DNA of 20,895 nt, from IMG/VR virus record IMGVR_UViG_3300047371_000072, positions 1-20,895 of that record. One strand, written 5' to 3'. The position numbers and the translations under genes are program-made. The stretch is from a virus. Positions 6,597 to 13,013 of this stretch are shown in pieces. The notes under the pieces are model-generated. The model was not told the DNA's origin, ran no database searches, and saw nothing but the letters and a program-made list of their open reading frames with translations. Numbering within the stretch: position 1 is the stretch's first letter; the number at the start of each line of letters is the position of its first letter.

Positions 6597-8012
6597 TTAA
6601 TCGCATCCTAATTCGGAACGTGAGTCATCATCATTATTAGTGACACACAGACCACTTGGTAGCTCTGTCGGTACATATCGCATCAACTCAGGATCGTATA
6701 GACTTGTCTCTAAGAATGTAACTAGGTTAGAGATTTCCTCTTCAGTCAAGTCAAGTGGTGTGAATCGATAGTCTAGGTCACTAACCTCTACATCTGGGTT
6801 TTGAGGAGTTGCCGCAACTTTATATCGTACGACCTCTTCTACACTAGTAAATGATGCGCCATGGCCAAATACAGTAGTATCTATAAGGTTGTAAAGTGGC
6901 GGTACTTTGAACGCATACTTCTCCATATCGTCACCCGTAAATCCGGATCGACCTTCTCTTACACCATCCGGCACTTCACCAATAATGTCGTCCCACATGT
7001 CTAGGTCATGGAATCCAAGTGTCATGAATACTTCGGTTGCCATAGAACCAACGGGTGATGACAGGGCGGGTCCATTATGACAACCAGCGCAGTTACCTTT
7101 ACCAAAGAACACTTTTGCACCTTCAACTTCTTCTATTGTCAGTGCATCTTCATTACCGCGTAAGAATTCTTGGAATGGTGCGCGGTTTGCAAGGATAGTC
7201 CTCTCGTATGCGGCAATCGCGAGTGCGGCAGCTTCTAACATATCGTGCGGTTGCGATGTGCCATATGCCGCTTCGAACATCATCTGATACTTCTCATTGG
7301 TGGTAAGTATAGAACCTTCTTCCACATTCATTCGGTGAACGCCTAGACCCGCGACTGCCTGTGTCTCAAGACCAGACAACCCTCTTAGGTTGGCTTCCTT
7401 CGGAGTACCTTCCGTGAAGTGACGATCTGGGTCAATACCTATGTTCACAATACCACCAACTTCATTACCGAACTGACCATTCCAAAGCATAACTTCTTGG
7501 TAGGCAGTATTCAGTACTGTAGGTGATGTTACTGGTTGCACATCAGCATCTTCTGGATTAATTCCTTCAGCAAGCATACGATGATTGAATCCGATACCAC
7601 CTTCACCGATACCCTGACGAATACCAGACTTGAATCCATTCTGACCATTGTGGCAAGATGCACATGACCATGTATTCTCCAAGTCTGTCTTATTAGTTTC
7701 GGTAGATGTGATTCCCGTCTCATGATAAATGAACTTGCCCAACTCCACCTTTTCGGCAGTGATTGGGTTACTGGGGTCTTGGGGGATGTTTAGGAAGTCG
7801 TCACTCTCAGGTAGCAGGTATCCTTCATAAGAACCTGTAGGTGACGTGGTTCCCATAATTTCTTTAAGTTCTCCGATAGAGACTTCAAGTGCTGTCGGTT
7901 CTGGTGCGGGTAGAGGTGCCACCGCCACTGGCTCTGGTGCGGAATCCGAAGTGCCACCCGAACAGGCGCTAAGGACGGTCGTGCATAATACTACAGATAG
8001 TAGGTTTTTCAT
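6597..8012 (-). CDS. Di-heme cytochrome c peroxidase / MauG-family lipoprotein
   Basis: This 471-residue protein is counted from the ATG at 8012; a TTG at 8030 would add six residues without benefit. MKNLLSVVLCTTVLSAC is a lipoprotein signal peptide with lipobox LSAC (C17), followed by a Pro/Ala-rich linker, so the enzyme should be anchored facing the periplasm. Two heme-binding CxxCH motifs, CASCH (117-121) and CAGCH (308-312), lie about 190 residues apart, as in bacterial cytochrome c peroxidases. Family segments such as AAYERTILANRAPF, KVPPLYNLIDT and FGHGASF are also present. Relatives reduce hydrogen peroxide with electrons from a small cytochrome c, or oxidise protein and metabolite substrates. 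A strong early promoter lies upstream and tRNA-Gly follows. A host-derived metabolic gene of this kind is unusual in a phage; the separately encoded cytochrome c at 12608-12919 is a plausible partner. Confidence 0.92.
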   Translation of the reverse strand: MKNLLSVVLCTTVLSACSGGTSDSAPEPVAVAPLPAPEPTALEVSIGELKEIMGTTSPTGSYEGYLLPESDDFLNIPQDPSNPITAEKVELGKFIYHETGITSTETNKTDLENTWSCASCHNGQNGFKSGIRQGIGEGGIGFNHRMLAEGINPEDADVQPVTSPTVLNTAYQEVMLWNGQFGNEVGGIVNIGIDPDRHFTEGTPKEANLRGLSGLETQAVAGLGVHRMNVEEGSILTTNEKYQMMFEAAYGTSQPHDMLEAAALAIAAYERTILANRAPFQEFLRGNEDALTIEEVEGAKVFFGKGNCAGCHNGPALSSPVGSMATEVFMTLGFHDLDMWDDIIGEVPDGVREGRSGFTGDDMEKYAFKVPPLYNLIDTTVFGHGASFTSVEEVVRYKVAATPQNPDVEVSDLDYRFTPLDLTEEEISNLVTFLETSLYDPELMRYVPTELPSGLCVTNNDDDSRSELGCD

Positions 8013-8054
8013 AATATAAGAGCCTCTCAAATACTCTTTTCAATTTAGAAAGGA

Positions 8055-8084
8055 ATTATACTATAAGATATGAGGACTTGTCAA
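8055..8084 (-). promoter_or_regulatory. Sigma70 early promoter
   Basis: TTGACA (8084-8079), an 18-bp spacer and TATAAT (8060-8055) on the minus strand, with a predicted start near 8048, about 36 nt before the cytochrome c peroxidase ATG. Confidence 0.8.
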
Positions 8085-8094
8085 GGGTAAATGG

Positions 8095-8781
8095 TTATTT
8101 ATTTTTAACTCGTTTGGTCGCCTGCTTCTCTGCATCAATCCACTTCTGTGCCTTCTTAGAGACAGGTTTGTCAGTGAACTTCTTAGCATCACGGAATGCA
8201 GTTAGAGTTTCTTTCTCGTAGTCTTTACCTTCAGAGTTATCTACAACCAAGAAGTTAGGTTTACCAAACATACGTTGGAACTTACCGATATTGCGTTGTA
8301 CTGCTTTCCAATACTCAGTAACACCTTTCTCGCCTAGGGTACGAGCACGTTTTGCATCACGGCTGATAGCAGTATCAAGGTCTGTGTTTACGAAAATCAT
8401 TGCGACATCGTAACCCATGGCCTTTACTTTCTTTGCCTGTTCAGCAATTTTATCTGGGTCTTTACCAGTACCATCTACTACGAGACCAAGACGACCTTTC
8501 AGATAACGCTCTTCCCTTTTCCCTGTAAGCTTCTTTGCCTTACCACGGAGTTCTTGTCCTTTCGGAGAGAAGATGTTGTCCGGAGTCATATCCATATCAA
8601 CCTTCTTCATAGCAGCTTCGAATGCGTCATCTGAGTTGACAACCTTGTAACCCATAGAAGTCAGACCTGTCTTACCGACGATGAATGACTTACCAGAACC
8701 TGGCCCACCCGCAAGAAAGATTGCCTTGAAGATTGCTGGATCGTTTACGCCTTCGTCTAAGAATGTTTTAAAAGATTTCAT
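8095..8781 (-). CDS. P-loop kinase (zeta-toxin/AAA_33-like) with capsid-targeting-like N-terminus
   Basis: This 228-residue protein is counted from the ATG at 8781, giving MKSFKTFLDE-G, a clear capsid-targeting consensus. A longer frame from 8823 would cross the late promoter and is rejected. Walker A GGPGSGKS lies at 25-32. VVNSDDAFEAA, then VVDGTGKDPDKI and a lid-like segment with RDAKRARTLGEKG, follow the small-molecule/polynucleotide kinase plan (AAA_33 or zeta-toxin related). The likely reaction is ATP-dependent phosphorylation of a nucleic-acid end, nucleotide or sugar; the substrate is not evident. The C-terminus is Lys-rich. No good SD precedes the ATG. The gene stands alone between a late promoter and the peroxidase promoter, so it is probably made late and packaged. 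Confidence 0.87.
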   Translation of the reverse strand: MKSFKTFLDEGVNDPAIFKAIFLAGGPGSGKSFIVGKTGLTSMGYKVVNSDDAFEAAMKKVDMDMTPDNIFSPKGQELRGKAKKLTGKREERYLKGRLGLVVDGTGKDPDKIAEQAKKVKAMGYDVAMIFVNTDLDTAISRDAKRARTLGEKGVTEYWKAVQRNIGKFQRMFGKPNFLVVDNSEGKDYEKETLTAFRDAKKFTDKPVSKKAQKWIDAEKQATKRVKNK

Positions 8782-8812
8782 TGTAATAGTATCTGTTGAT
8801 GGTAGTTGTATG

Positions 8813-8820
8813 TATTTATA
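8813..8820 (-). promoter_or_regulatory. T4-type late promoter (TATAAATA)
   Basis: An exact TATAAATA on the minus strand, 31 nt before the ATG of the kinase and just after a T7 run following tRNA-Ser. Its only downstream gene before the next promoter is the capsid-targeted kinase. Confidence 0.72.
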
Positions 8821-8828
8821 CAAAAAAA

Positions 8829-8919
8829 TGGCCGAGGGATAGGGATTCGAACCCTAGATACGCTATTAACGTATGCCAGTTTTCAAGACTGGTGCATTCA
8901 ACCGCTCTGCCATCCCTCG
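8829..8919 (-). tRNA. tRNA-Ser (UGA)
   Basis: A 91-nt class II tRNA: acceptor CGAGGGA/TCCCTCG, anticodon loop CTTGAAA (anticodon TGA) closed by CCAGT/ACTGG, long variable arm ATACG...CGTAT, discriminator G, encoded CCA followed by a T run. Confidence 0.95.
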
Positions 8920-8936
8920 TTAATTTTTATACTTTC

Positions 8937-9013
<77 letters not shown>

Positions 9014-9023
9014 GTAGAAAAGT

Positions 9024-9098
9024 TGGCTGGGGTGGAAGGATTCGAACCTACGAATGACGGGATCAAAACCCGTTGCCTTACCACTTGGCGACACCCCA
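9024..9098 (-). tRNA. tRNA-Gln (UUG)
   Basis: A 75-nt cloverleaf: acceptor TGGGGTG/CACCCCA, anticodon loop TTTTGAT (anticodon TTG) closed by ACGGG/CCCGT, discriminator G, encoded CCA. Confidence 0.96.
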
Positions 9099-9165
9099 AA
9101 CCTGTTTGCTCTACTGGGCACCACTCATTCAGTTATTTGTAAAGGGGAATGAGACCCTTATTCTT

Positions 9166-9242
9166 TGGTCGGGAATGTAGGATTTGAACCTACGACCCTT
9201 CGCTCCCAAAGCGAATGCGCTACCAGACTGCGCTAATCCCCG
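9166..9242 (-). tRNA. tRNA-Pro (UGG)
   Basis: A 77-nt cloverleaf: acceptor CGGGGAT/ATTCCCG, anticodon loop TTTGGGA (anticodon TGG) closed by TTCGC/GCGAA, discriminator A, encoded CCA. Confidence 0.96.
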
Positions 9243-9321
9243 TAATAAAGGAGCAGTTTTCCACTTACTCAGGTGACGGGCGTAACGACCAGTGCAAGTT
9301 TAAAGTCATTCCGAGACTAAA

Positions 9322-9405
9322 TGGTGGGGAGAGGTGGATTCGAACCACCGAAGCTTTCGCGTCAGATTTACAGTCTGATCCCTTTGGCCGCTCGGGAACC
9401 TCCCC
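9322..9405 (-). tRNA. tRNA-Tyr (GUA)
   Basis: An 84-nt class II tRNA: acceptor GGGGAGG/TCTCCCC, anticodon loop CTGTAAA (anticodon GTA) closed by TCAGA/TCTGA, variable arm of about 13 nt, discriminator A, encoded CCA. Confidence 0.95.
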
Positions 9406-9410
9406 GATAT

Positions 9411-9623
9411 TTAGCCGAGGATAATCTCCTCTCTTTTCTTCTTAGCGGGTTGACGAATACCAAGATAAGTTTCGAGAATCTCGATCTCCTTGTCCTTACG
9501 CTTCTGCCACTGTTGCTCAGTTCGAGCAACCCCTTTCTTGTTGTTCTTCTCAAAGAACTTTGACTCTGTGAGTCTCTCTAGTGCGCCTTCACGGCGACGG
9601 CGATCTTCTGCCTTACCTCTCAT
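9411..9623 (-). CDS. Small highly charged protein inside the tRNA cluster
   Basis: A 70-residue frame with a very good SD (AAAGGA, 6 nt before the ATG at 9623), ending 5 nt before tRNA-Tyr. The product is almost entirely charged and probably helical: RRRREGALERL at 8-18, then KKGVARTEQQWQKRKDKEIE. No Cys and no membrane segment. The middle block resembles a short conserved protein I recall from marine T4-like phages, without a known function. Lodged between tRNA-Asp and tRNA-Tyr, it must be co-transcribed with them. A nucleic-acid-binding role would fit the charge but is only inferred. Confidence 0.75.
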   Translation of the reverse strand: MRGKAEDRRRREGALERLTESKFFEKNNKKGVARTEQQWQKRKDKEIEILETYLGIRQPAKKKREEIILG

Positions 9624-9644
9624 AAACTATCCTTTTTATAAAGT

Positions 9645-9721
9645 TGGCGGAGCGGACGGGACTCGAACCCGCGACCCCCGGCGTGACAGGCCGGTATTCT
9701 AACCAACTGAACTACCGCTCC
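9645..9721 (-). tRNA. tRNA-Asp (GUC)
   Basis: A 77-nt cloverleaf: acceptor GGAGCGG/CCGCTCC, anticodon loop CTGTCAC (anticodon GTC) closed by CCGGC/GCCGG, discriminator G, encoded CCA. Confidence 0.96.
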
Positions 9722-9726
9722 AATAA

Positions 9727-10104
9727 TTATGGTTTCAATCCTTTTTTACCTTGGTGGTATCTTCCCCAGATACAGTGAGCAACTTCATGCCCAATCAACT
9801 CTGGTTCCCATTGCCACTCAGGGTCTTTAATATAAATTGTACACTCACCCGTTGACGGAATCCATAGAGCAAACGCACTCACCGAATCCCACTTTACACC
9901 TAACTTTTTCTTACGAACATGATCGTACTCAGCTTGGTTCTTCAACAAAATAAAATTAACCTTTGGGCTTAGATTCTCATATTCCTTTACAAGGAACTTA
10001 AAGTCATCTGCACCATAGCGATATGTGTTAGTTACACCGCTTGAAGCACAACCGCCTAAAACTAAACTAACTATTATCGTGAACGTGTAACTGAATAAGC
10101 GCAT
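9727..10104 (-). CDS. Small lipoprotein with HExxH zinc-protease-like motif
   Basis: A 125-residue protein with a lipoprotein signal, MRLFSYTFTIIVSLVLGGC (lipobox LGGC, C19), so it should be attached to a membrane facing the periplasm. Near the C-terminus HEVAHCIWGRYH (106-117) gives H106, E107 and H110 plus G114 and H117. This resembles the metzincin HExxHxxGxxH pattern but has one extra residue. At this size it is a minimal zincin-like protein; peptidase activity is possible, the target unknown. Its start lies inside the upstream DUF3310-like gene (38-bp overlap), which implies co-expression. A late lysis or cell-envelope role is as plausible as a superinfection role; I cannot choose between them. 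Confidence 0.82.
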   Translation of the reverse strand: MRLFSYTFTIIVSLVLGGCASSGVTNTYRYGADDFKFLVKEYENLSPKVNFILLKNQAEYDHVRKKKLGVKWDSVSAFALWIPSTGECTIYIKDPEWQWEPELIGHEVAHCIWGRYHQGKKGLKP

Positions 10105-10441
10105 AATGCAAAACCTTCATTAAATCTTTACGCGCATCGTTATCGGTTCCTTTCTTACCGTAACGTTGCGCATACTTTAAAACATTACCGATACAGAACC
10201 CTGTACCATGACCGCCGTCAACAATAAATTCAGTCGCCTGAAACTTGTCTTTGGCATAGTGCTGATTGTATGTGGCATCGATATATTGCTTGAACTCATC
10301 AATCAACTTACCTTCACTAAACTTATAGTCCACAGTACTAATATCAGCAGCTTCTCGCATTGTTACACCATTCGAGTATCTCTCAAACTCTACCGTCTCA
10401 TTAGTATAAGGTGGAGTGTGTGCATAAATCGTTTTACTCAT
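10067..10441 (-). CDS. DUF3310-like phage protein (nucleotide-kinase-associated family)
   Basis: A 124-residue protein with a C-terminal signature typical of the family: ATEFIVDGGHGTGFCIGN (69-86), then KYAQRYGKKG, a DARKDL helix and KVLHYAL. DUF3310 proteins are common in phages; to my recollection the T7 gp1.7 nucleotide kinase contains such a region, but this protein has no P-loop. Residues 1-65 are less conserved, with a helical stretch at KLIDEFKQYIDATY. One base separates the start from the upstream membrane-protein stop, and the end overlaps the HExxH lipoprotein gene. Expected to be cytoplasmic and early, perhaps in nucleotide metabolism. Confidence 0.82.
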   Translation of the reverse strand: MSKTIYAHTPPYTNETVEFERYSNGVTMREAADISTVDYKFSEGKLIDEFKQYIDATYNQHYAKDKFQATEFIVDGGHGTGFCIGNVLKYAQRYGKKGTDNDARKDLMKVLHYALIQLHVHDNS

Positions 10442-10442
10442 A

Positions 10443-10730
10443 TTACCATTCTCTCAATATAGTTGTGCCTAACATAAACAAGGAAACCGCATTTAGCATA
10501 ATCAATGCGCGATCCTTCCAAATAACTGATACCCAAGTCCATAGTATGATGCCTACGAACCCGATTGTCAAGTCATACATGCGATAATCTGGTCCGGCAG
10601 ATCGCATCGCCATTGAAATTAAAATCAAAATAGAAGCGACCCACTTGAGATACCAATCAAAGTTTTCAGGGTACCACGAACGATCCGGCTTAGTTCGACC
10701 GTCTGCTCTTACTTGAGGATCTCCGTTCAT
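10443..10730 (-). CDS. Small membrane protein with three predicted spans
   Basis: A 95-residue protein with a polar N-terminus (MNGDPQVRADGRTKPDRSW) and three hydrophobic segments at roughly residues 29-45, 52-70 and 73-91, joined by short loops such as WKDRALIM. Similar short membrane proteins occur in other marine T4-like phages; no function is known to me. The start overlaps the upstream cupin stop as ATGA, and the stop lies one base before the DUF3310-like start, so the four genes from 11080 to 9727 form one operon. Confidence 0.82.
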   Translation of the reverse strand: MNGDPQVRADGRTKPDRSWYPENFDWYLKWVASILILISMAMRSAGPDYRMYDLTIGFVGIILWTWVSVIWKDRALIMLNAVSLFMLGTTILREW

Positions 10731-11080
10731 GACTTACTCCCTATGGTTCGACGGACGATGTCGTTGTGGTTAAACTCTGCCCAATATAACTCGAATGCAA
10801 CTCCGTCTTTGAGACCTTCGAACTGGTGAATCTTGCCTGGCTTGACTTGAGTGAACTCTCCCGCACGTAGAATGGTCTCATCGACAAGACCGTCTTGGTC
10901 ATCTTGCCATACGCGCACGATCATCTCACCGGACTCTACGAAGAAACCGTTCCACTTATATTCATGGAGATGTTCGGAACACTTGAAACCTTTCTTGTAT
11001 TCGATACGATGAAACTCTAGAACGCCATTCGCATGAATGAGTTCTGTCTGTCCCCAAATCTTTCCTGCCTTCATAGTCAT
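10727..11080 (-). CDS. Single-domain cupin protein
   Basis: A 117-residue beta-barrel protein with both cupin motifs. SEHLHEYKWNGFFVESGEM supplies the first (His, His and Glu metal ligands before a Gly), and PGKIHQFEG supplies the second. Small cupins bind a metal and act as isomerases, dioxygenases or sensors; the substrate is not visible here. GAGAG precedes the ATG; a second ATG two codons later is an alternative start. It is the first protein gene after tRNA-Asn and tRNA-Leu and probably shares their consensus sigma70 promoter, with expression early in infection. Confidence 0.87.
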   Translation of the reverse strand: MTMKAGKIWGQTELIHANGVLEFHRIEYKKGFKCSEHLHEYKWNGFFVESGEMIVRVWQDDQDGLVDETILRAGEFTQVKPGKIHQFEGLKDGVAFELYWAEFNHNDIVRRTIGSKS

Positions 11081-11104
11081 ACTACTCTCACTGGATCATA
11101 ATAA

Positions 11105-11191
11105 TTTGGTGCGAAAGGAGAGACTCGAACTCTCACGCCGTGAAGCACTGGTACCTAAAACCAGCGTGTCTACCAATTCCACCACTCTCGC
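11105..11191 (-). tRNA. tRNA-Leu (UAG)
   Basis: An 87-nt class II tRNA: acceptor GCGAGAG/CTTTCGC, anticodon loop TTTAGGT (anticodon TAG) closed by CTGGT/ACCAG, variable arm, discriminator A, encoded CCA. Only 4 nt separate it from tRNA-Asn. Confidence 0.95.
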
Positions 11192-11195
11192 ATAT

Positions 11196-11271
11196 TGGCT
11201 GGCAAGGCAGGGCTCGAACCTGCGACCAGATGATTAACAGTCATCGGCTCTACCAACTGAGCTACTTGCCA
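11196..11271 (-). tRNA. tRNA-Asn (GUU)
   Basis: A 76-nt cloverleaf: acceptor TGGCAAG/CTTGCCA, anticodon loop CTGTTAA (anticodon GTT) closed by GATGA/TCATC, discriminator G, encoded CCA. The predicted transcription start lies only about 7 nt upstream. Confidence 0.96.
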
Positions 11272-11284
11272 AAATTATGTGCAT

Positions 11285-11313
11285 ATTATATCAAAAAATA
11301 AGAGGACTGTCAA
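11285..11313 (-). promoter_or_regulatory. Consensus sigma70 early promoter for tRNA-Asn/tRNA-Leu
   Basis: TTGACA (11313-11308), a 17-bp spacer and TATAAT (11290-11285) on the minus strand, with a predicted start near 11278. The -35 box overlaps the last codons of the upstream HExxH gene. Confidence 0.87.
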
Positions 11314-11687
11314 GTGTCCAAATCGTCTAAATTGACAACCCCTTCATGGAGCCACTTCTCTTCTAAAGGGGTCAGTTTTTCGTTCTCATACTGACGCGCC
11401 TCTATTTCATCAGGATGATTATGATATCCCTTAATAAGATTGAGAAGGACATATCGCAAATAAAACATGACAACACCCCTCTTTTTTATTTGATAACAGT
11501 GTTGCAACTCATGTCGATATAATTTAACAAGAGATCGCCGTGTCATTAATTCTGATTGTGCTACTGACCCTGTAGCATACTTACGTGGACGCATGATCAT
11601 ATATGGCCATAACACTACACCACGAAAACGAGACCTCCAAGGAAATATAGACTCGCTCTCATTTTTGTACACAATTTTAAACTTCAT
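11310..11687 (-). CDS. Minimal HExxH metallopeptidase-like protein
   Basis: A 125-residue basic protein with RHELQHCYQ (58-66), a zinc-binding HExxH (H59, E60, H63), and about 30 residues later HPDEIEARQYE (91-101), whose Glu could be the third ligand as in gluzincins. A hydrophobic helix, GVVMFYLRYVLLNLI (71-85), lies between the two. There is no signal peptide. The layout recalls very small M48/SprT- or DUF4157-like zincins; I cannot decide which, and peptidase activity is unproven. Its start overlaps the 39-residue membrane protein gene by 11 bp, suggesting coupled translation. A second, unrelated mini-HExxH protein lies at 9727-10104. Confidence 0.83.
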   Translation of the reverse strand: MKFKIVYKNESESIFPWRSRFRGVVLWPYMIMRPRKYATGSVAQSELMTRRSLVKLYRHELQHCYQIKKRGVVMFYLRYVLLNLIKGYHNHPDEIEARQYENEKLTPLEEKWLHEGVVNLDDLDT

Positions 11688-11796
11688 CTTTACCCCACCG
11701 TCTTAGTGTCTCTTTATGTATAGTTTTGTGACAGTAGTACATCGTAATACCGCCAAATACCATAGGGCACAAAAAGACCGCAAGAATACCCAACAT
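11677..11796 (-). CDS. 39-residue membrane protein
   Basis: A short frame starting at an ATG at 11796, just after the stop of the preceding gene and running 11 bp into the next one. The product MLGILAVFLCPMVFGGITMY has one predicted span over residues 2-20, followed by a basic tail (CHKTIHKETLRRWGKDEV). The SD is weak (GAG 7 nt upstream), so it may depend on translational coupling. The tight fit between neighbours and the coherent membrane-plus-tail design support a real gene. No family recognised. Confidence 0.6.
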   Translation of the reverse strand: MLGILAVFLCPMVFGGITMYYCHKTIHKETLRRWGKDEV

Positions 11797-11804
11797 TCCT
11801 ACAC

Positions 11805-12017
11805 TCAAGCGTTTGCCCGTTCCACCATCTCTTCATGGGTGACTTTGCGTTTCGCTAATTCGTTACGGAACTTTTGTTTCAACTTAGGTGTGCGGCATGA
11901 TAAAAACTCATTCCACAACGATTCCGTCGAAAGGTTCTTTACATAGAAACGTGATGTCGTGACCTTTAATGTCATACGATCTTTCACGATACTATCTTCT
12001 TTGTACTTAATTGGCAT
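11805..12017 (-). CDS. Small conserved phage protein
   Basis: A 70-residue basic protein with a strong SD (GAGGTAA, 4-5 nt before the ATG). Segments such as VKNLSTESLWNEF and LKQKFRNELAKRKV resemble a short family I recall from marine T4-like phages, usually left unnamed. No Cys, no membrane segment, no catalytic motif. It starts 7 nt after the previous stop in a run of six genes leading from tRNA-Glu towards tRNA-Asn. Confidence 0.8.
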   Translation of the reverse strand: MPIKYKEDSIVKDRMTLKVTTSRFYVKNLSTESLWNEFLSCRTPKLKQKFRNELAKRKVTHEEMVERANA

Positions 12018-12024
12018 TGTTACC

Positions 12025-12252
12025 TCACAGCTTTAATATAGGGACCACAACATTTTCACCCTGTGGTTCGTCTTCTTCTTTTCCACCGCACCAAGAACAT
12101 TCTTCTCCTCGTGCGACATATATGTAACCGTCATGCATACAACTATGTGGCCACATCACGGTCTTTGCGTTTTCATAAAAACACTCGTTAAAAGTGTCAT
12201 CCCACTCTGAGTTACCTGTTTTAGAAATAGGCGACTCCGCAATCTCAATCAC
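12025..12252 (-). CDS. Small acidic protein with possible zinc-binding cysteines
   Basis: A 75-residue protein from a GTG start that overlaps the upstream stop (GTGA), with AAGG just before it. It is acidic and contains C24, HSCMH (36-40) and CSWCGGKE (52-59). The CxxC and the Cys/His pair could form a small zinc ribbon or knuckle. No family recognised. It sits between a membrane protein and a small conserved protein in the tRNA-Glu/cytochrome operon. Confidence 0.72.
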   Translation of the reverse strand: MIEIAESPISKTGNSEWDDTFNECFYENAKTVMWPHSCMHDGYIYVARGEECSWCGGKEEDEPQGENVVVPILKL

Positions 12253-12584
12253 CCTTCGTTCTCCAGATCCCAGAGACTCCTTCGATCCTTAGGCAATATA
12301 TTATCACGCTTGACCCACAAGTGTCCATTCTTCTCAGCATCGCTGAATATAGCAACGGTAATGAAGAATGCACCAAGCACTGCAAGGTGACCACCCACAC
12401 TATAAATGCCATACTTCCACGTGTAACCTGCCCAGAAAGTGAACACTACTGACCACATCACTGACAAGTAAAACATGAGAATAAACTGTACAAGTTCATT
12501 CGGAATGTGTCTCAGTGGATTGACCTTCAAATCAAAGAAAAATCTATAAAAATCATAAATTGCAAATCCGACACTCTTAAACAT
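12249..12584 (-). CDS. Membrane protein of unknown function
   Basis: A 111-residue protein with a good SD (AGAGGA, then 8 nt, then ATG). Hydrophobic segments lie near residues 31-55 (LVQFILMFYLSVMWSVVFTF) and 62-82 (VGGHLAVLGAFFITVAIF). An aromatic-rich N-terminus and a charged C-terminal tail (DRRSLWDLENEG) flank two spans. It directly follows the cytochrome c gene, so it might serve as a membrane partner, but no heme or metal ligands are visible to support that. No family recognised. Confidence 0.8.
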   Translation of the reverse strand: MFKSVGFAIYDFYRFFFDLKVNPLRHIPNELVQFILMFYLSVMWSVVFTFWAGYTWKYGIYSVGGHLAVLGAFFITVAIFSDAEKNGHLWVKRDNILPKDRRSLWDLENEG

Positions 12585-12607
12585 TTCACTATTCCTCTAT
12601 AAATTGT

Positions 12608-12919
12608 CTACTTTGATGGTAGACCTTCCTGAACGAAAACACCAAGCGTACCGATCTGTCCTTCAGACAAAGCTTTTGCTTGACTCCACATAAGACCAGA
12701 CAATGGGCCGCGAGTCTCACCATTCCTATATGATAAGAGAGCGTCGATAATATAATCAGCGTTCTTTCCTACTAATGCGGGAAACGAACCCATACCCTGA
12801 CCTTCTGTTCCATGACAACCTGCACAAACCATCCATATACCACGAACATCTTCAAATCGATCTTCGTCTGCACATACTGGTGCGCTGATTAGTAACATTG
12901 ATAATAATAAGTTTTTCAT
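12608..12919 (-). CDS. Periplasmic class I cytochrome c
   Basis: A 103-residue protein counted from the ATG at 12919, which has AAGGA at ideal spacing; an ATG at 12937 would add six residues. MKNLLLSMLLISAPVCA is a cleavable signal peptide (cut before DED). The mature part, of about 86 residues, has CAGCH (32-36) for covalent heme and Met77 in PLSGLMWSQAKALSEGQI as the likely sixth ligand, the usual small c5/c553-type arrangement. It should carry single electrons in the periplasm, maturing through the host cytochrome c machinery. It follows tRNA-Glu under an early promoter. It is the natural electron donor candidate for the phage-encoded di-heme peroxidase, though the two genes lie about 4.6 kb apart. 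Confidence 0.9.
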   Translation of the reverse strand: MKNLLLSMLLISAPVCADEDRFEDVRGIWMVCAGCHGTEGQGMGSFPALVGKNADYIIDALLSYRNGETRGPLSGLMWSQAKALSEGQIGTLGVFVQEGLPSK

Positions 12920-12938
12920 AACTATTCCTTTAGTCATA

Positions 12939-13013
12939 TGGTATCCCGTAGGGGACTCGAACCCCTGTTACCGCCGTGAAAGGGCGGTGTCCTAACCTCT
13001 AGACGAACGGGAC
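12939..13013 (-). tRNA. tRNA-Glu (UUC)
   Basis: A 75-nt cloverleaf: acceptor GTCCCGT/ACGGGAT, anticodon loop CTTTCAC (anticodon TTC) closed by CCGCC/GGCGG, discriminator A, encoded CCA. Its first bases belong to an inverted repeat with the promoter spacer. Confidence 0.96.

Noticed and set aside
8782-8823. Extended start for the kinase (14 extra residues)
   Set aside because: It would run through the late promoter and remove the capsid-targeting peptide from the N-terminus.
9123-9153. Inverted repeat CTCATTC/GAATGAG between tRNA-Gln and tRNA-Pro as a terminator
   Set aside because: No T run follows on the minus strand and transcription should continue through the tRNA block.
9243-9321. Spacer between tRNA-Pro and tRNA-Tyr as a possible extra tRNA or small RNA
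   Set aside because: No cloverleaf, no strong helix and no reading frame with an SD could be found.
10544-10572. TTGACA followed at 17 bp by TCATAC inside the three-span membrane protein gene
   Set aside because: The -10 match is poor and the site is within coding sequence with no gene start close by.
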